NCBI GenBank assembly: GCA_027488845.1
Contig: JAIYBC010000013.1
Location: forward strand, 1-64,000
From: Verrucomicrobiales bacterium
GTDB taxonomy: Bacteria; Verrucomicrobiota; Verrucomicrobiia; Limisphaerales; UBA9464
Direction of reading: 5' to 3'
DNA length: 64,000 bases
The notes under the pieces: model-generated
The model's input: only the letters and a program-made list of their open reading frames with translations
Told to the model about the DNA's origin: nothing
The model's database searches: none
Program-made: the position numbers and the translations under genes
Shown here: positions 16,210-24,420 of the stretch, piece by piece
How the letters are laid out: every line of letters begins with the position of its first letter
Numbering within the stretch: position 1 is the first letter of the stretch

Positions 16210-17006
16210 GTTCCGCCGTCAGTCCCATGGATCCGCGACGCCCGATCGCCGGGGACTTCCTCTCCCTGTTGGCCAGCCACGAGCTGCGGCCTTTCCGGGG
16301 AGAGGTCGCCGGTTCCGCACCCACCGAGACGCAGGCGACCACCGTGCTCGCCTTCCACTTCCGGGACGGGGTGCTGGTGGCGGGCGATCGCCGGGCCACG
16401 GCCGGAAACGTCATCGTGGCCGATTCGGTGGACAAGGTGGTCGATCTGGACGCGACCTCGGTGCTGGCGGTGGCGGGAGTTCCGGCGACGGCCTTCGAGA
16501 TGGCGCGGGTTCTGCAGAACTCGTTCGAGTACTACCGTCGGAGCCAACTGCAGCCGCTCAGCCTCCCGGCGAAGGTCCGGGCGGTCGGCCGCCTTCTGAA
16601 GGAGAACCTGCCGATGACGTTGCAGGGGGTCGGCGTGGTGGTTCCGCTGTTCGTGGCGTTGGACCCCGCGGCGACGCCGCCTGAGCCCCGGATCTTCTTC
16701 TACGACCCGTTGGGGGCACAGTTCCAGGCGGCGGAGTTCGCGGCCAGCGGCAGCGGGGCCGGGGTTGTCCGGAGCCTCATGGCCTTCCAAACCCGGTTCG
16801 GATCGCCCAAGCCCTCCCGGATGTCGCTGGCCGAGGCGGTGCGTTTCGCCCTGCGGATGCTGGTGACGGCGGCCGGGATGGATTCGGCGACGGGCGGCGT
16901 GGATCCGGGCGCGGGCCGTACCGCGACCCTCCGTTGGGTCGGACCGGAGGGGGTGCGGACGATCGGCGAGGAACTCCAGCGAGCGGACCTCTCCGACGCC
17001 GATTGA
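16206..17006 (+). CDS. prcB: 20S proteasome beta subunit
   Basis: The 266-residue precursor has a propeptide of 44 residues and is predicted to self-cleave before Thr45, giving a mature N-terminus TTVLAF. The catalytic set is visible: Thr45 (Thr1), Asp61 in AGDRRAT (Asp17), Lys77 in VDKV (Lys33), and a late MDSATGGVDPG block like that of actinobacterial PrcB. It degrades proteins delivered by an Mpa/ARC-type ATPase after tagging with UBact. It is coupled to UBact by an ATGA overlap. The next gene is convergent, so the transcript carries only these two genes and no alpha subunit is nearby. Confidence 0.94.
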   Translation: MSSAVSPMDPRRPIAGDFLSLLASHELRPFRGEVAGSAPTETQATTVLAFHFRDGVLVAGDRRATAGNVIVADSVDKVVDLDATSVLAVAGVPATAFEMARVLQNSFEYYRRSQLQPLSLPAKVRAVGRLLKENLPMTLQGVGVVVPLFVALDPAATPPEPRIFFYDPLGAQFQAAEFAASGSGAGVVRSLMAFQTRFGSPKPSRMSLAEAVRFALRMLVTAAGMDSATGGVDPGAGRTATLRWVGPEGVRTIGEELQRADLSDAD

Positions 17007-17014
17007 GCCCGGGA

Positions 17015-17512
17015 TCAGCCGCGGCTCGGACGCCGCCGCGTCGTCGACTTCTGCTGCGTCTTCGGAGCCGGGGGATCCGGTTGGAGGTGGATGGGGATCT
17101 CGAAGGTGGAGGACACACCGCCGGAAGGGGTGCGCACCTCGGCCCGGAATCCGTAGGAACCGGGGGGGAAATTCGTCAGTGCGATGACGAATCGCCCGTC
17201 CGGCAGGAGGGGACGTTCGGTGAGGCGACGTTCGGGATTGGGGATCTGGCGGAGCCAGACGGTCACGGTGCCACCCGGTTGTCCCCGACCTTCCAGCACA
17301 CCGAATTGCCTCGCCGGGATGGAGGAGTTCGGTGCCGGCGAATTCCAAGCGGTCGGCACCATGGCTGGCGGAGCAGGAGGAGGCTGCGGCTTCCGCGGCC
17401 CGGGAACCACCGCCAAGGTGGTCATCACCCCGGCCAGGGCGACCGGGATCAACAGGTGCCAGGCGTCGTAGCCGGCGAGCCAGTAGCGGGGTTTTCCTTC
17501 GGCGTTGAACAT
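17015..17512 (-). CDS. Membrane-anchored protein with a C-terminal Ig-like beta domain, unknown function
   Basis: The 165-residue product has a single hydrophobic segment (residues 18-36, WHLLIPVALAGVMTTLAVV), a Pro-rich linker (residues 38-60), then a beta-rich domain (GQPGGTVTVWLRQ, FPPGSYGFRAEVRTPSGG) resembling an extracytoplasmic Ig-like fold. The C-terminus is basic. No enzymatic motif is seen. It lies 11 bases after the coiled-coil gene on the same strand and is probably co-transcribed with it. It converges on prcB. Confidence 0.68.
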   Translation of the reverse strand: MFNAEGKPRYWLAGYDAWHLLIPVALAGVMTTLAVVPGPRKPQPPPAPPAMVPTAWNSPAPNSSIPARQFGVLEGRGQPGGTVTVWLRQIPNPERRLTERPLLPDGRFVIALTNFPPGSYGFRAEVRTPSGGVSSTFEIPIHLQPDPPAPKTQQKSTTRRRPSRG

Positions 17513-17523
17513 CGGTCGGGACC

Positions 17524-18966
17524 TCAGGACTCGGGGTTGCCGCTTTTCCGGTGCAGCGCCAGTTCGGCCGCGAGTCCATTGCGCTCCCGGGTGACCTGGT
17601 CGAGGTCGTTGAGCAACGCGTCGATGTCGGACCGTTCGGATGCGTTGGGCGCTCCGCGGAGCGCCGCCAGTTCCGCCTCGAGCTGGCCGAGCCTTTCCGC
17701 GAGGTCGTCGGCCCTGGCCGCGTTGGGCCGGAGTTCCGCCAATTGGTTTTCCAGCCGCGAATGGGACTGGGAGACCGCCGCCAGCTCCGCCTCGAGGGCG
17801 GTCCTTGCGGCCCGGGCCTCAGAGAGGGCCGATTCGGAGGACGCAAGGCGGTCCCGACCCAGGTTGCCGCCGGCCTCGGCCTCGCGGATGCGTCCCTGGA
17901 GCGAGACCATCTCGAGGATGGTGGCCGCAAGCTGCTGCTCCAGGTCCTTCCGCGCCGCTTCGGCCGACTTCAGCGTGGTTCCCGTGGCCGTGGCGAACGC
18001 CTCCGACTTCGCAAGTTCCTGACCCAGGCGTGCGTTCTCCCGGGCCGCATCGTCGAAGGCGGCCTGGTATTCCTTCGCCCGCCGTTCCGACTCGGCGAGT
18101 TCCGCTTCACGGCGGCGGAGCACCGCCTGCGCTTCGTCGCGGACCCGTGTGGCCGACTCGAGATCCGTGCGGGCGCGTGCGAGATCCATCTCGGTTGCGG
18201 CGTGCTGGAGTCTCAGGGCCTCGAGTTGGCCGGCGGACTGCGAGAGGCGCTCCACCTCGCCGTCCCGCGAGGCGAGGAGTCCGGCCACGGATTGACGTTC
18301 GGATTCCAGGCCCTGGAGCTGGGAACGCAGTCCCGCCAGCATGGTGTCTCGGGACTGAAGCGCACCGGTCAGCTCCGAGTTGACGCTCTTCTGCGCCTCC
18401 AGGGAGAGCTCGGCGCCGAGGCAGCGGGCGACCACGGCATCGCGTTCCTCGATGAGCGAAAGCCGGATGCCCCGGAGTTCCTGGAGGGAATCCTCCTGGC
18501 CGGCAAGGGTCGCGGCGGAGACCGACTGGTCCAGCCGAAGTCCCAGCGCCTCCGAGCGCAGCGCGGCCTCCGTCGAACGGGAATCCTCCAACCGGCGCCG
18601 GGTCCGATCCAGGTCGTTCTCCAAACGGACGACGGTCTCCATGGTGGACTCCAGCTTTACCCGGAGTTCGCCGGAGGTGGAGTTGAGGGCCTCGATGTCC
18701 TTGGATCTCCGGGCCGCCAGGCCCTCCGCGGCGATTTTGGCCTTGGTGGTGGCGTCGAGCTCAATCAGGCGGTTCTTGAGGGCTTCCGACGTACGGGCCT
18801 GTTCATGGCGCGCCTCGGTGAGTTGCTGTTCACGGGCCGCCAACTGCGCCCGGGTCTCGAAGATCCCGCGTCGGAGGAAGAAGAGGTCGAGCAGCCACTT
18901 CGTGAGCAGGCCCGTCAGGAAGGCGGCTGCGACCACGAGCCAGTGCTGGACGGAGGTGTCGGACAT
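17524..18966 (-). CDS. Membrane-anchored long coiled-coil protein
   Basis: The 480-residue product has one N-terminal transmembrane segment (residues 8-30) and then an almost uninterrupted heptad-rich coiled coil to residue about 450, rich in Ala, Glu, Arg, Leu and Ser. There are no Walker motifs or hinge, so it is not SMC or a proteasomal ATPase; the homology is too generic to name a family. It may be a structural or scaffold protein at the inner membrane. It is followed closely by the small TM/Ig-like protein gene. Confidence 0.72.
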   Translation of the reverse strand: MSDTSVQHWLVVAAAFLTGLLTKWLLDLFFLRRGIFETRAQLAAREQQLTEARHEQARTSEALKNRLIELDATTKAKIAAEGLAARRSKDIEALNSTSGELRVKLESTMETVVRLENDLDRTRRRLEDSRSTEAALRSEALGLRLDQSVSAATLAGQEDSLQELRGIRLSLIEERDAVVARCLGAELSLEAQKSVNSELTGALQSRDTMLAGLRSQLQGLESERQSVAGLLASRDGEVERLSQSAGQLEALRLQHAATEMDLARARTDLESATRVRDEAQAVLRRREAELAESERRAKEYQAAFDDAARENARLGQELAKSEAFATATGTTLKSAEAARKDLEQQLAATILEMVSLQGRIREAEAGGNLGRDRLASSESALSEARAARTALEAELAAVSQSHSRLENQLAELRPNAARADDLAERLGQLEAELAALRGAPNASERSDIDALLNDLDQVTRERNGLAAELALHRKSGNPES

Positions 18967-19058
18967 AGGGATGGAAAGGAGAAAAGCGCCGCGGGGACGT
19001 TAGCCCCGGGCGCGATCGCTTTGGAACAACGAATCCTGCGGCGCAGGAGGAACGGACC

Positions 19059-20966
19059 TCAGATCTCGACCTGCATCCCGAGTTCCACGACGCGGTTGGC
19101 GGGAAGCCGGAAGAAGGCGGTGGCGCTGGTTGCGTTCCGGGCCATCACCGCGAAGACCCGATCCCGCCAGGTGGCCATCCCCTTCCGGTTGTTGCCCGGG
19201 ATCACGGTCTCGCGGCTCAGGAAGAAGGTCGTCTCCATGGGCTTGAACTCGAGGCCCTTATCCGCGCAGAGATCGAGGATCGCCATCACGTCCGGTTCCT
19301 CCATGAAGCCGTAGCAGGCGCGCACCCTCCAGAATCCGGCATCGAGCTCCTCGACCTCGAGACGTTCGGTGGGGCTGACATGGGAATCCTCCTCGATCAC
19401 CACCGTCAGGAACACGATCCGGCGATGGAGGACCTTGTTGTGCTTCAGGTTGTGGAGCAGGGCGATGGGAGTGCCGTCGGAGTTGCCGGCCATGTAGACG
19501 GCGGTGCCGGAGACCCGCAGGGGATCGCGGCGCTTCATGTCCTCCACGAACTTCAACACCGGGACGGCGCTGGCCCGCACCCGTTCCCAGACGATCTGCC
19601 GACCCCGCTTCCAGGTGCTCATGAGCACGAACATCCCGCCGGCCACCAGCAGCGGGAACCAGCCGCCGTGGGTGATCTTCAGCAGGTTGGCGAAGGCGAA
19701 CGGCAGTTCCAGGATCAGGATGGCCCCGGCGATGAGGCTTGCCTGGAGGCGTGACCATCCGAAGACCCGCTGCGAGGCGAAGTAGAAGAGCAGCGTGGTG
19801 GTGATCATGGTGAGGGTCACGGCGATGCCGTAGGCACCGGCGAGACGGTCGGAACTCTGGAACCCGAGGATCAGCCCGATGCAGGCGAGCATCAGCAGCC
19901 AGTTGACCTGCGGCATGTAGATCTGGCCGCGTTCGCGTTCCGAGGTGTGCTCGATGACCAGCCGTGGCATGTAGCCCAACTGGATGGCGTGCATGGTCAT
20001 GGAGAAGGCGCCCGAGATCAGCGCCTGCGAAGCGATGATGGCGGCCGCCGTGGCGAGGACCACCATCGGATAAAGCGCCCAACGCGGGCAGAGCTGGTAG
20101 AAGGGGTTGAACGAGTCCGCCGTCGCCAAGCCAGGCTGGTCCAGCAGGAGCGCACCTTGGCCGAGGTAGTTGAGCAGCAGCGCCGGCATGACCACGGAAT
20201 ACCAAGCCACACGGATGGGACGCGGCCCGAAATGTCCCATGTCCGCATAGAGCGCCTCGCCGCCGGTCACGGCGAGGACGACGGAGCCCAGGACGACCAG
20301 CCCGATCCAACCGTGGGTGGCAAGGAACCCGATTCCGTGGATCGGATTGACGGCTCCGAGGATCTCCGGGCGCAGGAGGATGCCGCGGATCCCAAGAAGG
20401 CCGATGGCGATGAACCAAACCAGGGTCACCGGGCCGAAGATGCGTCCAACCCGAGCCGTTCCGGCGCGTTGGGCGGAGAAGAGCGCGACGATGATGACGA
20501 CCGAGATGGGGACGATGAACTTCTCCAGGTTGTGGGTGGCGACCTTGAGGCCTTCGACGGCGCCGAGCACGGAAATGGCCGGGGTGATGATGCCGTCGCC
20601 GTAGAGCAGGCAGGAACCGGCGACACCCAAGGCGATCATGGCCGTTCCCAGCTTGCCCAACCGGCCCGCCTTCTTCACCGGGAACGCGAGGGAAAGGAGG
20701 GCGAGGATGCCGCCTTCACCCTTGTTGTCGGCGCGAAGCACGAAGACGAGGTACTTGACCGTGACGATGAGGATGAGGGACCAGATGATCAGGGACAGGA
20801 TTCCCAGGACGCCGGAGGGGTTCACCGGCACGCCGTGCTTCGGATCGAAACACTCCTTGAGCGCGTAGAGGGGGCTGGTGCCGATGTCGCCGTAGACGAC
20901 ACCGAGTGCTCCGAGGGTGAGGCCGGCGAGGCGCTTGCCGGTGCAGGGGCGGTGGGCCGCGCTCAT
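19059..20966 (-). CDS. kup: Kup-type low-affinity potassium:proton symporter
   Basis: The 635-residue product starts with GLTLGALGVVYGDIGTSPLY, the Kup signature, and has about twelve transmembrane segments to residue 450, then a cytoplasmic C-terminal domain of about 180 residues (FLSRETVIP, MATWRDRVFAVMARNA). It imports K+ with H+. A c-di-AMP riboswitch is recognisable in its leader (21140-21291), matching the known link between this second messenger and potassium uptake. Length and topology are typical of the family. Confidence 0.96.
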   Translation of the reverse strand: MSAAHRPCTGKRLAGLTLGALGVVYGDIGTSPLYALKECFDPKHGVPVNPSGVLGILSLIIWSLILIVTVKYLVFVLRADNKGEGGILALLSLAFPVKKAGRLGKLGTAMIALGVAGSCLLYGDGIITPAISVLGAVEGLKVATHNLEKFIVPISVVIIVALFSAQRAGTARVGRIFGPVTLVWFIAIGLLGIRGILLRPEILGAVNPIHGIGFLATHGWIGLVVLGSVVLAVTGGEALYADMGHFGPRPIRVAWYSVVMPALLLNYLGQGALLLDQPGLATADSFNPFYQLCPRWALYPMVVLATAAAIIASQALISGAFSMTMHAIQLGYMPRLVIEHTSERERGQIYMPQVNWLLMLACIGLILGFQSSDRLAGAYGIAVTLTMITTTLLFYFASQRVFGWSRLQASLIAGAILILELPFAFANLLKITHGGWFPLLVAGGMFVLMSTWKRGRQIVWERVRASAVPVLKFVEDMKRRDPLRVSGTAVYMAGNSDGTPIALLHNLKHNKVLHRRIVFLTVVIEEDSHVSPTERLEVEELDAGFWRVRACYGFMEEPDVMAILDLCADKGLEFKPMETTFFLSRETVIPGNNRKGMATWRDRVFAVMARNATSATAFFRLPANRVVELGMQVEI

Positions 20967-21139
20967 GACTTGAAGGCGGTCCGGAGGTGGCGTGGGGTGT
21001 GGGGAGGCCGGGGCGTTTTCGCCGGGCGGCTGGATTCGGGCCGTTGATTTCTCATGGTTCGCGCGACTTCACGGTCGACCACGGGCCGCCGTCGTCGCGC
21101 CGCCGGCAAAGCCGGCAGGCGTCCCTCGGGACTGCCCTT

Positions 21140-21291
21140 CCACAGGCCTGCGAGGTTAGCTGTCGGGCTGGGACTTGGAAGTGTCCTGGACGGAGTGAAC
21201 CGCCCTACGCCCCGTGCCGCATCGAAGCGGCGTTGGGTCCCCCGTGCCCGGCATCTTGGTCTGTGCCGGACTTCGGCTGCGAGGCCGGTGG
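21140..21291 (-). promoter_or_regulatory. c-di-AMP riboswitch (ydaO/yuaA type) in the kup leader
   Basis: Reading the minus strand, the conserved ydaO blocks occur in order: GCCGAAGTCC near 21278, GGGGGACCCAACG at 21243-21231, GGGGCGTAGGG in the middle, and CCCGACAGCTAACCTCGCAG ending at 21148. The ends CCACCGGCC (21291-21283) and GGCCTGTGG (21148-21140) can close a P1 stem. It sits 174 bases upstream of kup. Below it, GCCGGCTTTGCCGGC near 21107-21121 could form an expression-platform hairpin. Motif recognition is by eye, without covariance scoring. Confidence 0.85.
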
Positions 21292-21402
21292 TAGGGCAAA
21301 GGGGGCGCAGGTGTCAATGGGGGTGCCGGACGTTGCGGTTTCCGGATCCCCTGCCAACCGCACCAACCACTCCCATCCGTCGCGACGTGTCCGTTTCGTG
21401 GA

Positions 21403-22047
21403 TCAGCCGGACTTCCTGCGCACCTTCCACCACTCGAACACCATGGGGAGCAGGGAGATGAAGATGATCCCGAGCACGATCAACTCGAAGCGCTTCTTCA
21501 CGAACTCGAACTGTCCCAGGAACCAGCCGGCCGGGAGGATGAGCACCACCCAGGCGATTCCGCCCACCACATTGAAGCTCATGAAGCGGCGGTAATCCAT
21601 GGCGCCCATGCCCGCGACGAAAGGGGCGAACGTGCGGACGATCGGAACGAAGCGGGCGAGGATCACGGTCTTGCCGCCGTAGGTTTCGAAGAACCGGTGC
21701 GTCTTCTCCAGGTACTCGGGGCGGATGATCCTGGGGAAGCGTCGGGCGAGAAACTGGCCGGCGAACCGGCCGATGCTGTAGTTGACCGTGTCCCCGAGGA
21801 CCGCGGCGACCACCATGACCGCGGCGGCGATCCAGAGGTTGAGCCCGGATTGCGGATTCGCTGCGACGGCGCCCACCGCGAAGATCAGGGAATCCCCGGG
21901 AAGGAACGGGGTGACCACGAGGCCGGTCTCGGCGAAGATGATCCCGAAGAGGATGGCGTAAACCCAGGGGCCGTTGTCGCGGGTGAGCGTGTAGAGGTGA
22001 TCCTGGAGGTGGAGGATCACGTCGAGGAATTGGCGCAGGAGATCCAT
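21403..22047 (-). CDS. DedA family membrane protein
   Basis: The 214-residue inner-membrane protein carries the DedA/SNARE-associated (VTT) domain. Recognisable blocks are FAETGLVVTPFLPGDSLIF, GDTVNYSIGR, and the conserved FVPIVRTFAPFVAGMGAMDY with the essential Arg. Family members act in lipid scrambling or undecaprenyl-phosphate recycling and proton homeostasis. ATG 22047 gives full family length. It follows the DUF485 gene with a 35-base gap and the kup leader is downstream. Confidence 0.93.
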   Translation of the reverse strand: MDLLRQFLDVILHLQDHLYTLTRDNGPWVYAILFGIIFAETGLVVTPFLPGDSLIFAVGAVAANPQSGLNLWIAAAVMVVAAVLGDTVNYSIGRFAGQFLARRFPRIIRPEYLEKTHRFFETYGGKTVILARFVPIVRTFAPFVAGMGAMDYRRFMSFNVVGGIAWVVLILPAGWFLGQFEFVKKRFELIVLGIIFISLLPMVFEWWKVRRKSG

Positions 22048-22082
22048 GGCGAGGTTCGGGACGGAAGGCGGGATCGGGCGTC

Positions 22083-22412
22083 TCAGCCCTTGGAGTCGGA
22101 AGCGACCTGGGTTTGGGTTTCCGCCAGGCGGACTTCGTCCAGCTCCATCCGGATCGATCGCCGGATGAAGATCCAGGCGATGACCCAGACAAAGGGAAAG
22201 AAGAGGACGCCGAGGATCAGCCAGCTCAGGGTGAATCCACCGACCCGGGTTGCCATGAGTTCCGGCGCGAACCGGTTGGCCAATGGCAGGGCCAGCAGGG
22301 CCAGGACAAAGGCGGCTGCGCACAGGACGGAAAGCCGCAGCTGGCGGCGCATCAGGCGACGGAGGAATTCCTCGGAATGGATGTCCGTCTTGGCGTCCGA
22401 TGACGTCGGCAT
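22083..22412 (-). CDS. DUF485-type small membrane protein
   Basis: The 109-residue product has a helical cytoplasmic N-terminus (EEFLRRLMRRQLRLSV), two transmembrane segments (residues about 28-50 and 62-84), and the pattern ANRFAPELMATRVGGFTLSW followed by WVIAWIFIRRSIR that is typical of DUF485/YjcH. Family members usually sit next to an ActP-type sodium:solute symporter; here the next gene is DedA and no symporter is visible. The assignment is by motif and topology. Confidence 0.78.
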   Translation of the reverse strand: MPTSSDAKTDIHSEEFLRRLMRRQLRLSVLCAAAFVLALLALPLANRFAPELMATRVGGFTLSWLILGVLFFPFVWVIAWIFIRRSIRMELDEVRLAETQTQVASDSKG

Positions 22413-22532
22413 GGGTGCAGGATGCCGCGGGACGGTGTCCGTTACCAAGGTGCATTTCGCACCATTTCCCCTCGGAAACGTTTCGCCGCATTGACCCGGA
22501 CAGGGGCTGGCCGTAACACGTCGGGAGACACC

Positions 22533-23900
22533 ATGAGTTCCGACCAACTCCCCCTCAGCCGCCGGCACTTCCTCGCCGCCTCTGCAACCCTCGCCGCAGC
22601 CGGTCTCACCGGTTGTGTCACCGCCCAGGCGATCAACGTTCCGCCGGCCGGATTCACCCCGGTCTTCAACGGCCGCGATCTCGCCGGATTCCGCGGTGGC
22701 GACACGTATGACCACCGGAAGCTCATGTCCCTTTCCGAGTCGGATCGCGCGGCCCAGGTCGCCAAATGGACCAAGACCCTGACGGAGGTGGATCCGAAGA
22801 CCGGCAAGCCGAACTGGCATGTCGAGAACGGGGAACTCGTCAACGGGGGCAATGGGGCGTACGCCACCACCGAGAAGGAGTACGGCGACTTCGAACTGCT
22901 CGTCGACTACAAGACCGTGCCCCTCGCGGATTCCGGCATCTACCTCCGCGGTGTGCCGCAGGTCCAGATCTGGGACTTCACGGAGAAGGCCAAGTTCAAC
23001 CTCGGCGCCGACAAGGGCTCGGGCGGTCTCTGGAACAATTCCCCGGGCGCGCCCGGCAAGGATCCCCTCGTGCTGGCCGACAAGCCTTTCGGCGAGTGGA
23101 ACTCCTTCCGGATCGTGATGGTGGGCTCGCGGGTCAGCGTCTGGCTCAACGGCAAGCAGGTCGTGAAGCACGCCCTGATGGAGAACTACTACGACCGCAA
23201 GCAGCCCATCCCCGCGCGCGGCCCCATCCAGCTCCAGACCCACGGCGGCGAGATCCGCTGGAAGAACGTCTTCATCCGCGAGATCGGTTCCGCCGAGGCC
23301 AACCGCATCCTGGCCAGCCACGGCAACGACGGATTCCAGAGCGTGTGGAACGGGAAGGACTTCACCGGCTGGTCCGGCGCGGTTGCCGACCATGAGATCG
23401 TCGACGGCACGATCCGCTGCAAGGCGGGGCGCGGCGGCCATCTCTACACCGCGGCGGAGTACGCGGACTTCTCGGCCCGGCTCGAGATCCAGATCCCGTC
23501 GGGTTGCAACAATGGACTCGCGATCCGGTACCCGGGTCATGGCGATCCCGCCTATGCCGGCATGTGCGAACTCCAGGTGCTGGCCGCGGACTACGAGACG
23601 GTCCACAAGGCCAAGTTGGATCCCCGCCAGGTCCACGGCTCCGCCTACGGCATGGCTGCCGCCCATCAGGGTTACCTGCGTCCGGCCGGCGAGTGGAACT
23701 TCCAGGAGGTGACCGTCCAAGGATCCAAGATCCGCGTGGAACTCAACGGTTCAGTGATCCTGGACACGGACCTCTCCAAGGTCAGCCAGTACATGGCCAA
23801 CAGCCCGCATCCGGGCAAGGACCTGAAGCAGGGGCACCTCGGGTTCGCCGGACACAACGACCCCGTTGCGTTCCGGAACATCCAGATCAGGAAGCTCTGA
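22533..23900 (+). CDS. Exported tandem DUF1080 (3-keto-disaccharide hydrolase-like) protein
   Basis: The 455-residue product has a twin-arginine-type leader (SRRHFLAASATLAAAG) ending in a lipobox-like LTGC, so it may be a lipoprotein exported by Tat. Two DUF1080/concanavalin-like domains follow: residues about 35-255 (FTPVFNGRDLAGFRG, GIYLRGVPQVQIWD) and about 270-455 (FQSVWNGKDFTGWSG, GLAIRYPG). Such proteins act on 3-keto sugars or glycans and are expanded in Planctomycetes and Verrucomicrobia. ATG 22533 is preceded by GGGAGA. A terminator follows at 23920-23960. Confidence 0.88.
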   Translation: MSSDQLPLSRRHFLAASATLAAAGLTGCVTAQAINVPPAGFTPVFNGRDLAGFRGGDTYDHRKLMSLSESDRAAQVAKWTKTLTEVDPKTGKPNWHVENGELVNGGNGAYATTEKEYGDFELLVDYKTVPLADSGIYLRGVPQVQIWDFTEKAKFNLGADKGSGGLWNNSPGAPGKDPLVLADKPFGEWNSFRIVMVGSRVSVWLNGKQVVKHALMENYYDRKQPIPARGPIQLQTHGGEIRWKNVFIREIGSAEANRILASHGNDGFQSVWNGKDFTGWSGAVADHEIVDGTIRCKAGRGGHLYTAAEYADFSARLEIQIPSGCNNGLAIRYPGHGDPAYAGMCELQVLAADYETVHKAKLDPRQVHGSAYGMAAAHQGYLRPAGEWNFQEVTVQGSKIRVELNGSVILDTDLSKVSQYMANSPHPGKDLKQGHLGFAGHNDPVAFRNIQIRKL

Positions 23901-23919
23901 CCGTCTCGGCTCCCCAGGC

Positions 23920-23960
23920 GCCCCGGTTCCTTTTCTTTGGAGCCGGGGCGTTGTCTTTCC
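23920..23960 (+). terminator. Intrinsic terminator after the DUF1080 gene
   Basis: GCCCCGGTTCC (23920-23930) and GGAGCCGGGGC (23939-23949) form an 11-bp stem with one G-U pair around a TTTTCTTT loop, followed by the T-rich GTTGTCTTTCC. It lies just after the stop at 23900, and the next gene is convergent. Confidence 0.7.
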
Positions 23961-23966
23961 TGACGT

Positions 23967-24359
23967 TCAGGTGGAACCGAGCTTCTCCAAAGCGGCGCGG
24001 TCGAACGCCCTGTAGTCGCAGGTCAATTCCTCACCGGCCCGGATGTCCCTCAAGGCCACCGTGACGACGGGCCCGACCTGATCCGAAGGTCGCCCGGTGG
24101 TCGGGGCTTCCGAGTGGTTCATGAAGCAGGCGTGATCGCCGCTCAAATGCCAGCATTGGTCCGCCGGATCGAGGAATGCGAACCAGTGGACGTGACGACG
24201 GGCCGGTTCCGGCAGGCTTTCGACCCAATTGGAATCCAGTACCTGATCGAAGCCCTGCTGATGCCTCCAGATGGGGGTGCCCGCCGCGACGTCGTCCACG
24301 GCGAAAAGCCCGTTGCCGTGGATGCCGCTTGGTGCGACGCGACTTGGGATCAGGATCAT
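23967..24359 (-). CDS. SET-domain protein (putative lysine methyltransferase)
   Basis: The 130-residue product is a near-minimal SET domain. The N-terminal IHGNGLFAVDDVAAGTPI is the first SET strand. FMNHSE and GEELTCDYRAFD carry the NH-S/C and E-E-LT-x-DY substrate- and SAM-binding signature. SET proteins methylate protein lysines with SAM. The target here is unknown; no histone-like gene is adjacent. Start ATG 24359 gives full domain coverage. Composition fits the neighbours. Confidence 0.85.
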   Translation of the reverse strand: MILIPSRVAPSGIHGNGLFAVDDVAAGTPIWRHQQGFDQVLDSNWVESLPEPARRHVHWFAFLDPADQCWHLSGDHACFMNHSEAPTTGRPSDQVGPVVTVALRDIRAGEELTCDYRAFDRAALEKLGST

Positions 24360-24367
24360 GCAGGACA

Positions 24368-24402
24368 AAGGAAAGGGGCGGAGCCGATGTGGCTTCCGCC
24401 CC
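24368..24402 (-). terminator. Intrinsic terminator after the NIPSNAP gene
   Basis: On the minus strand GGGGCGGAAGCC (24402-24391) and GGCTCCGCCCC (24385-24375) pair with one bulged A around ACATC, followed by the T-rich TTTCCTTTG. It terminates the minus-strand NIPSNAP transcript and lies just upstream of the SET gene start. Confidence 0.75.
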
Positions 24403-24420
24403 TGGGTCATCCGGAAGGAA

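Noticed and set aside
17524-18966. Coiled-coil gene as a proteasomal ARC/Mpa ATPase
   Set aside because: No Walker A, Walker B or OB domain; it is a membrane-anchored coiled coil only.
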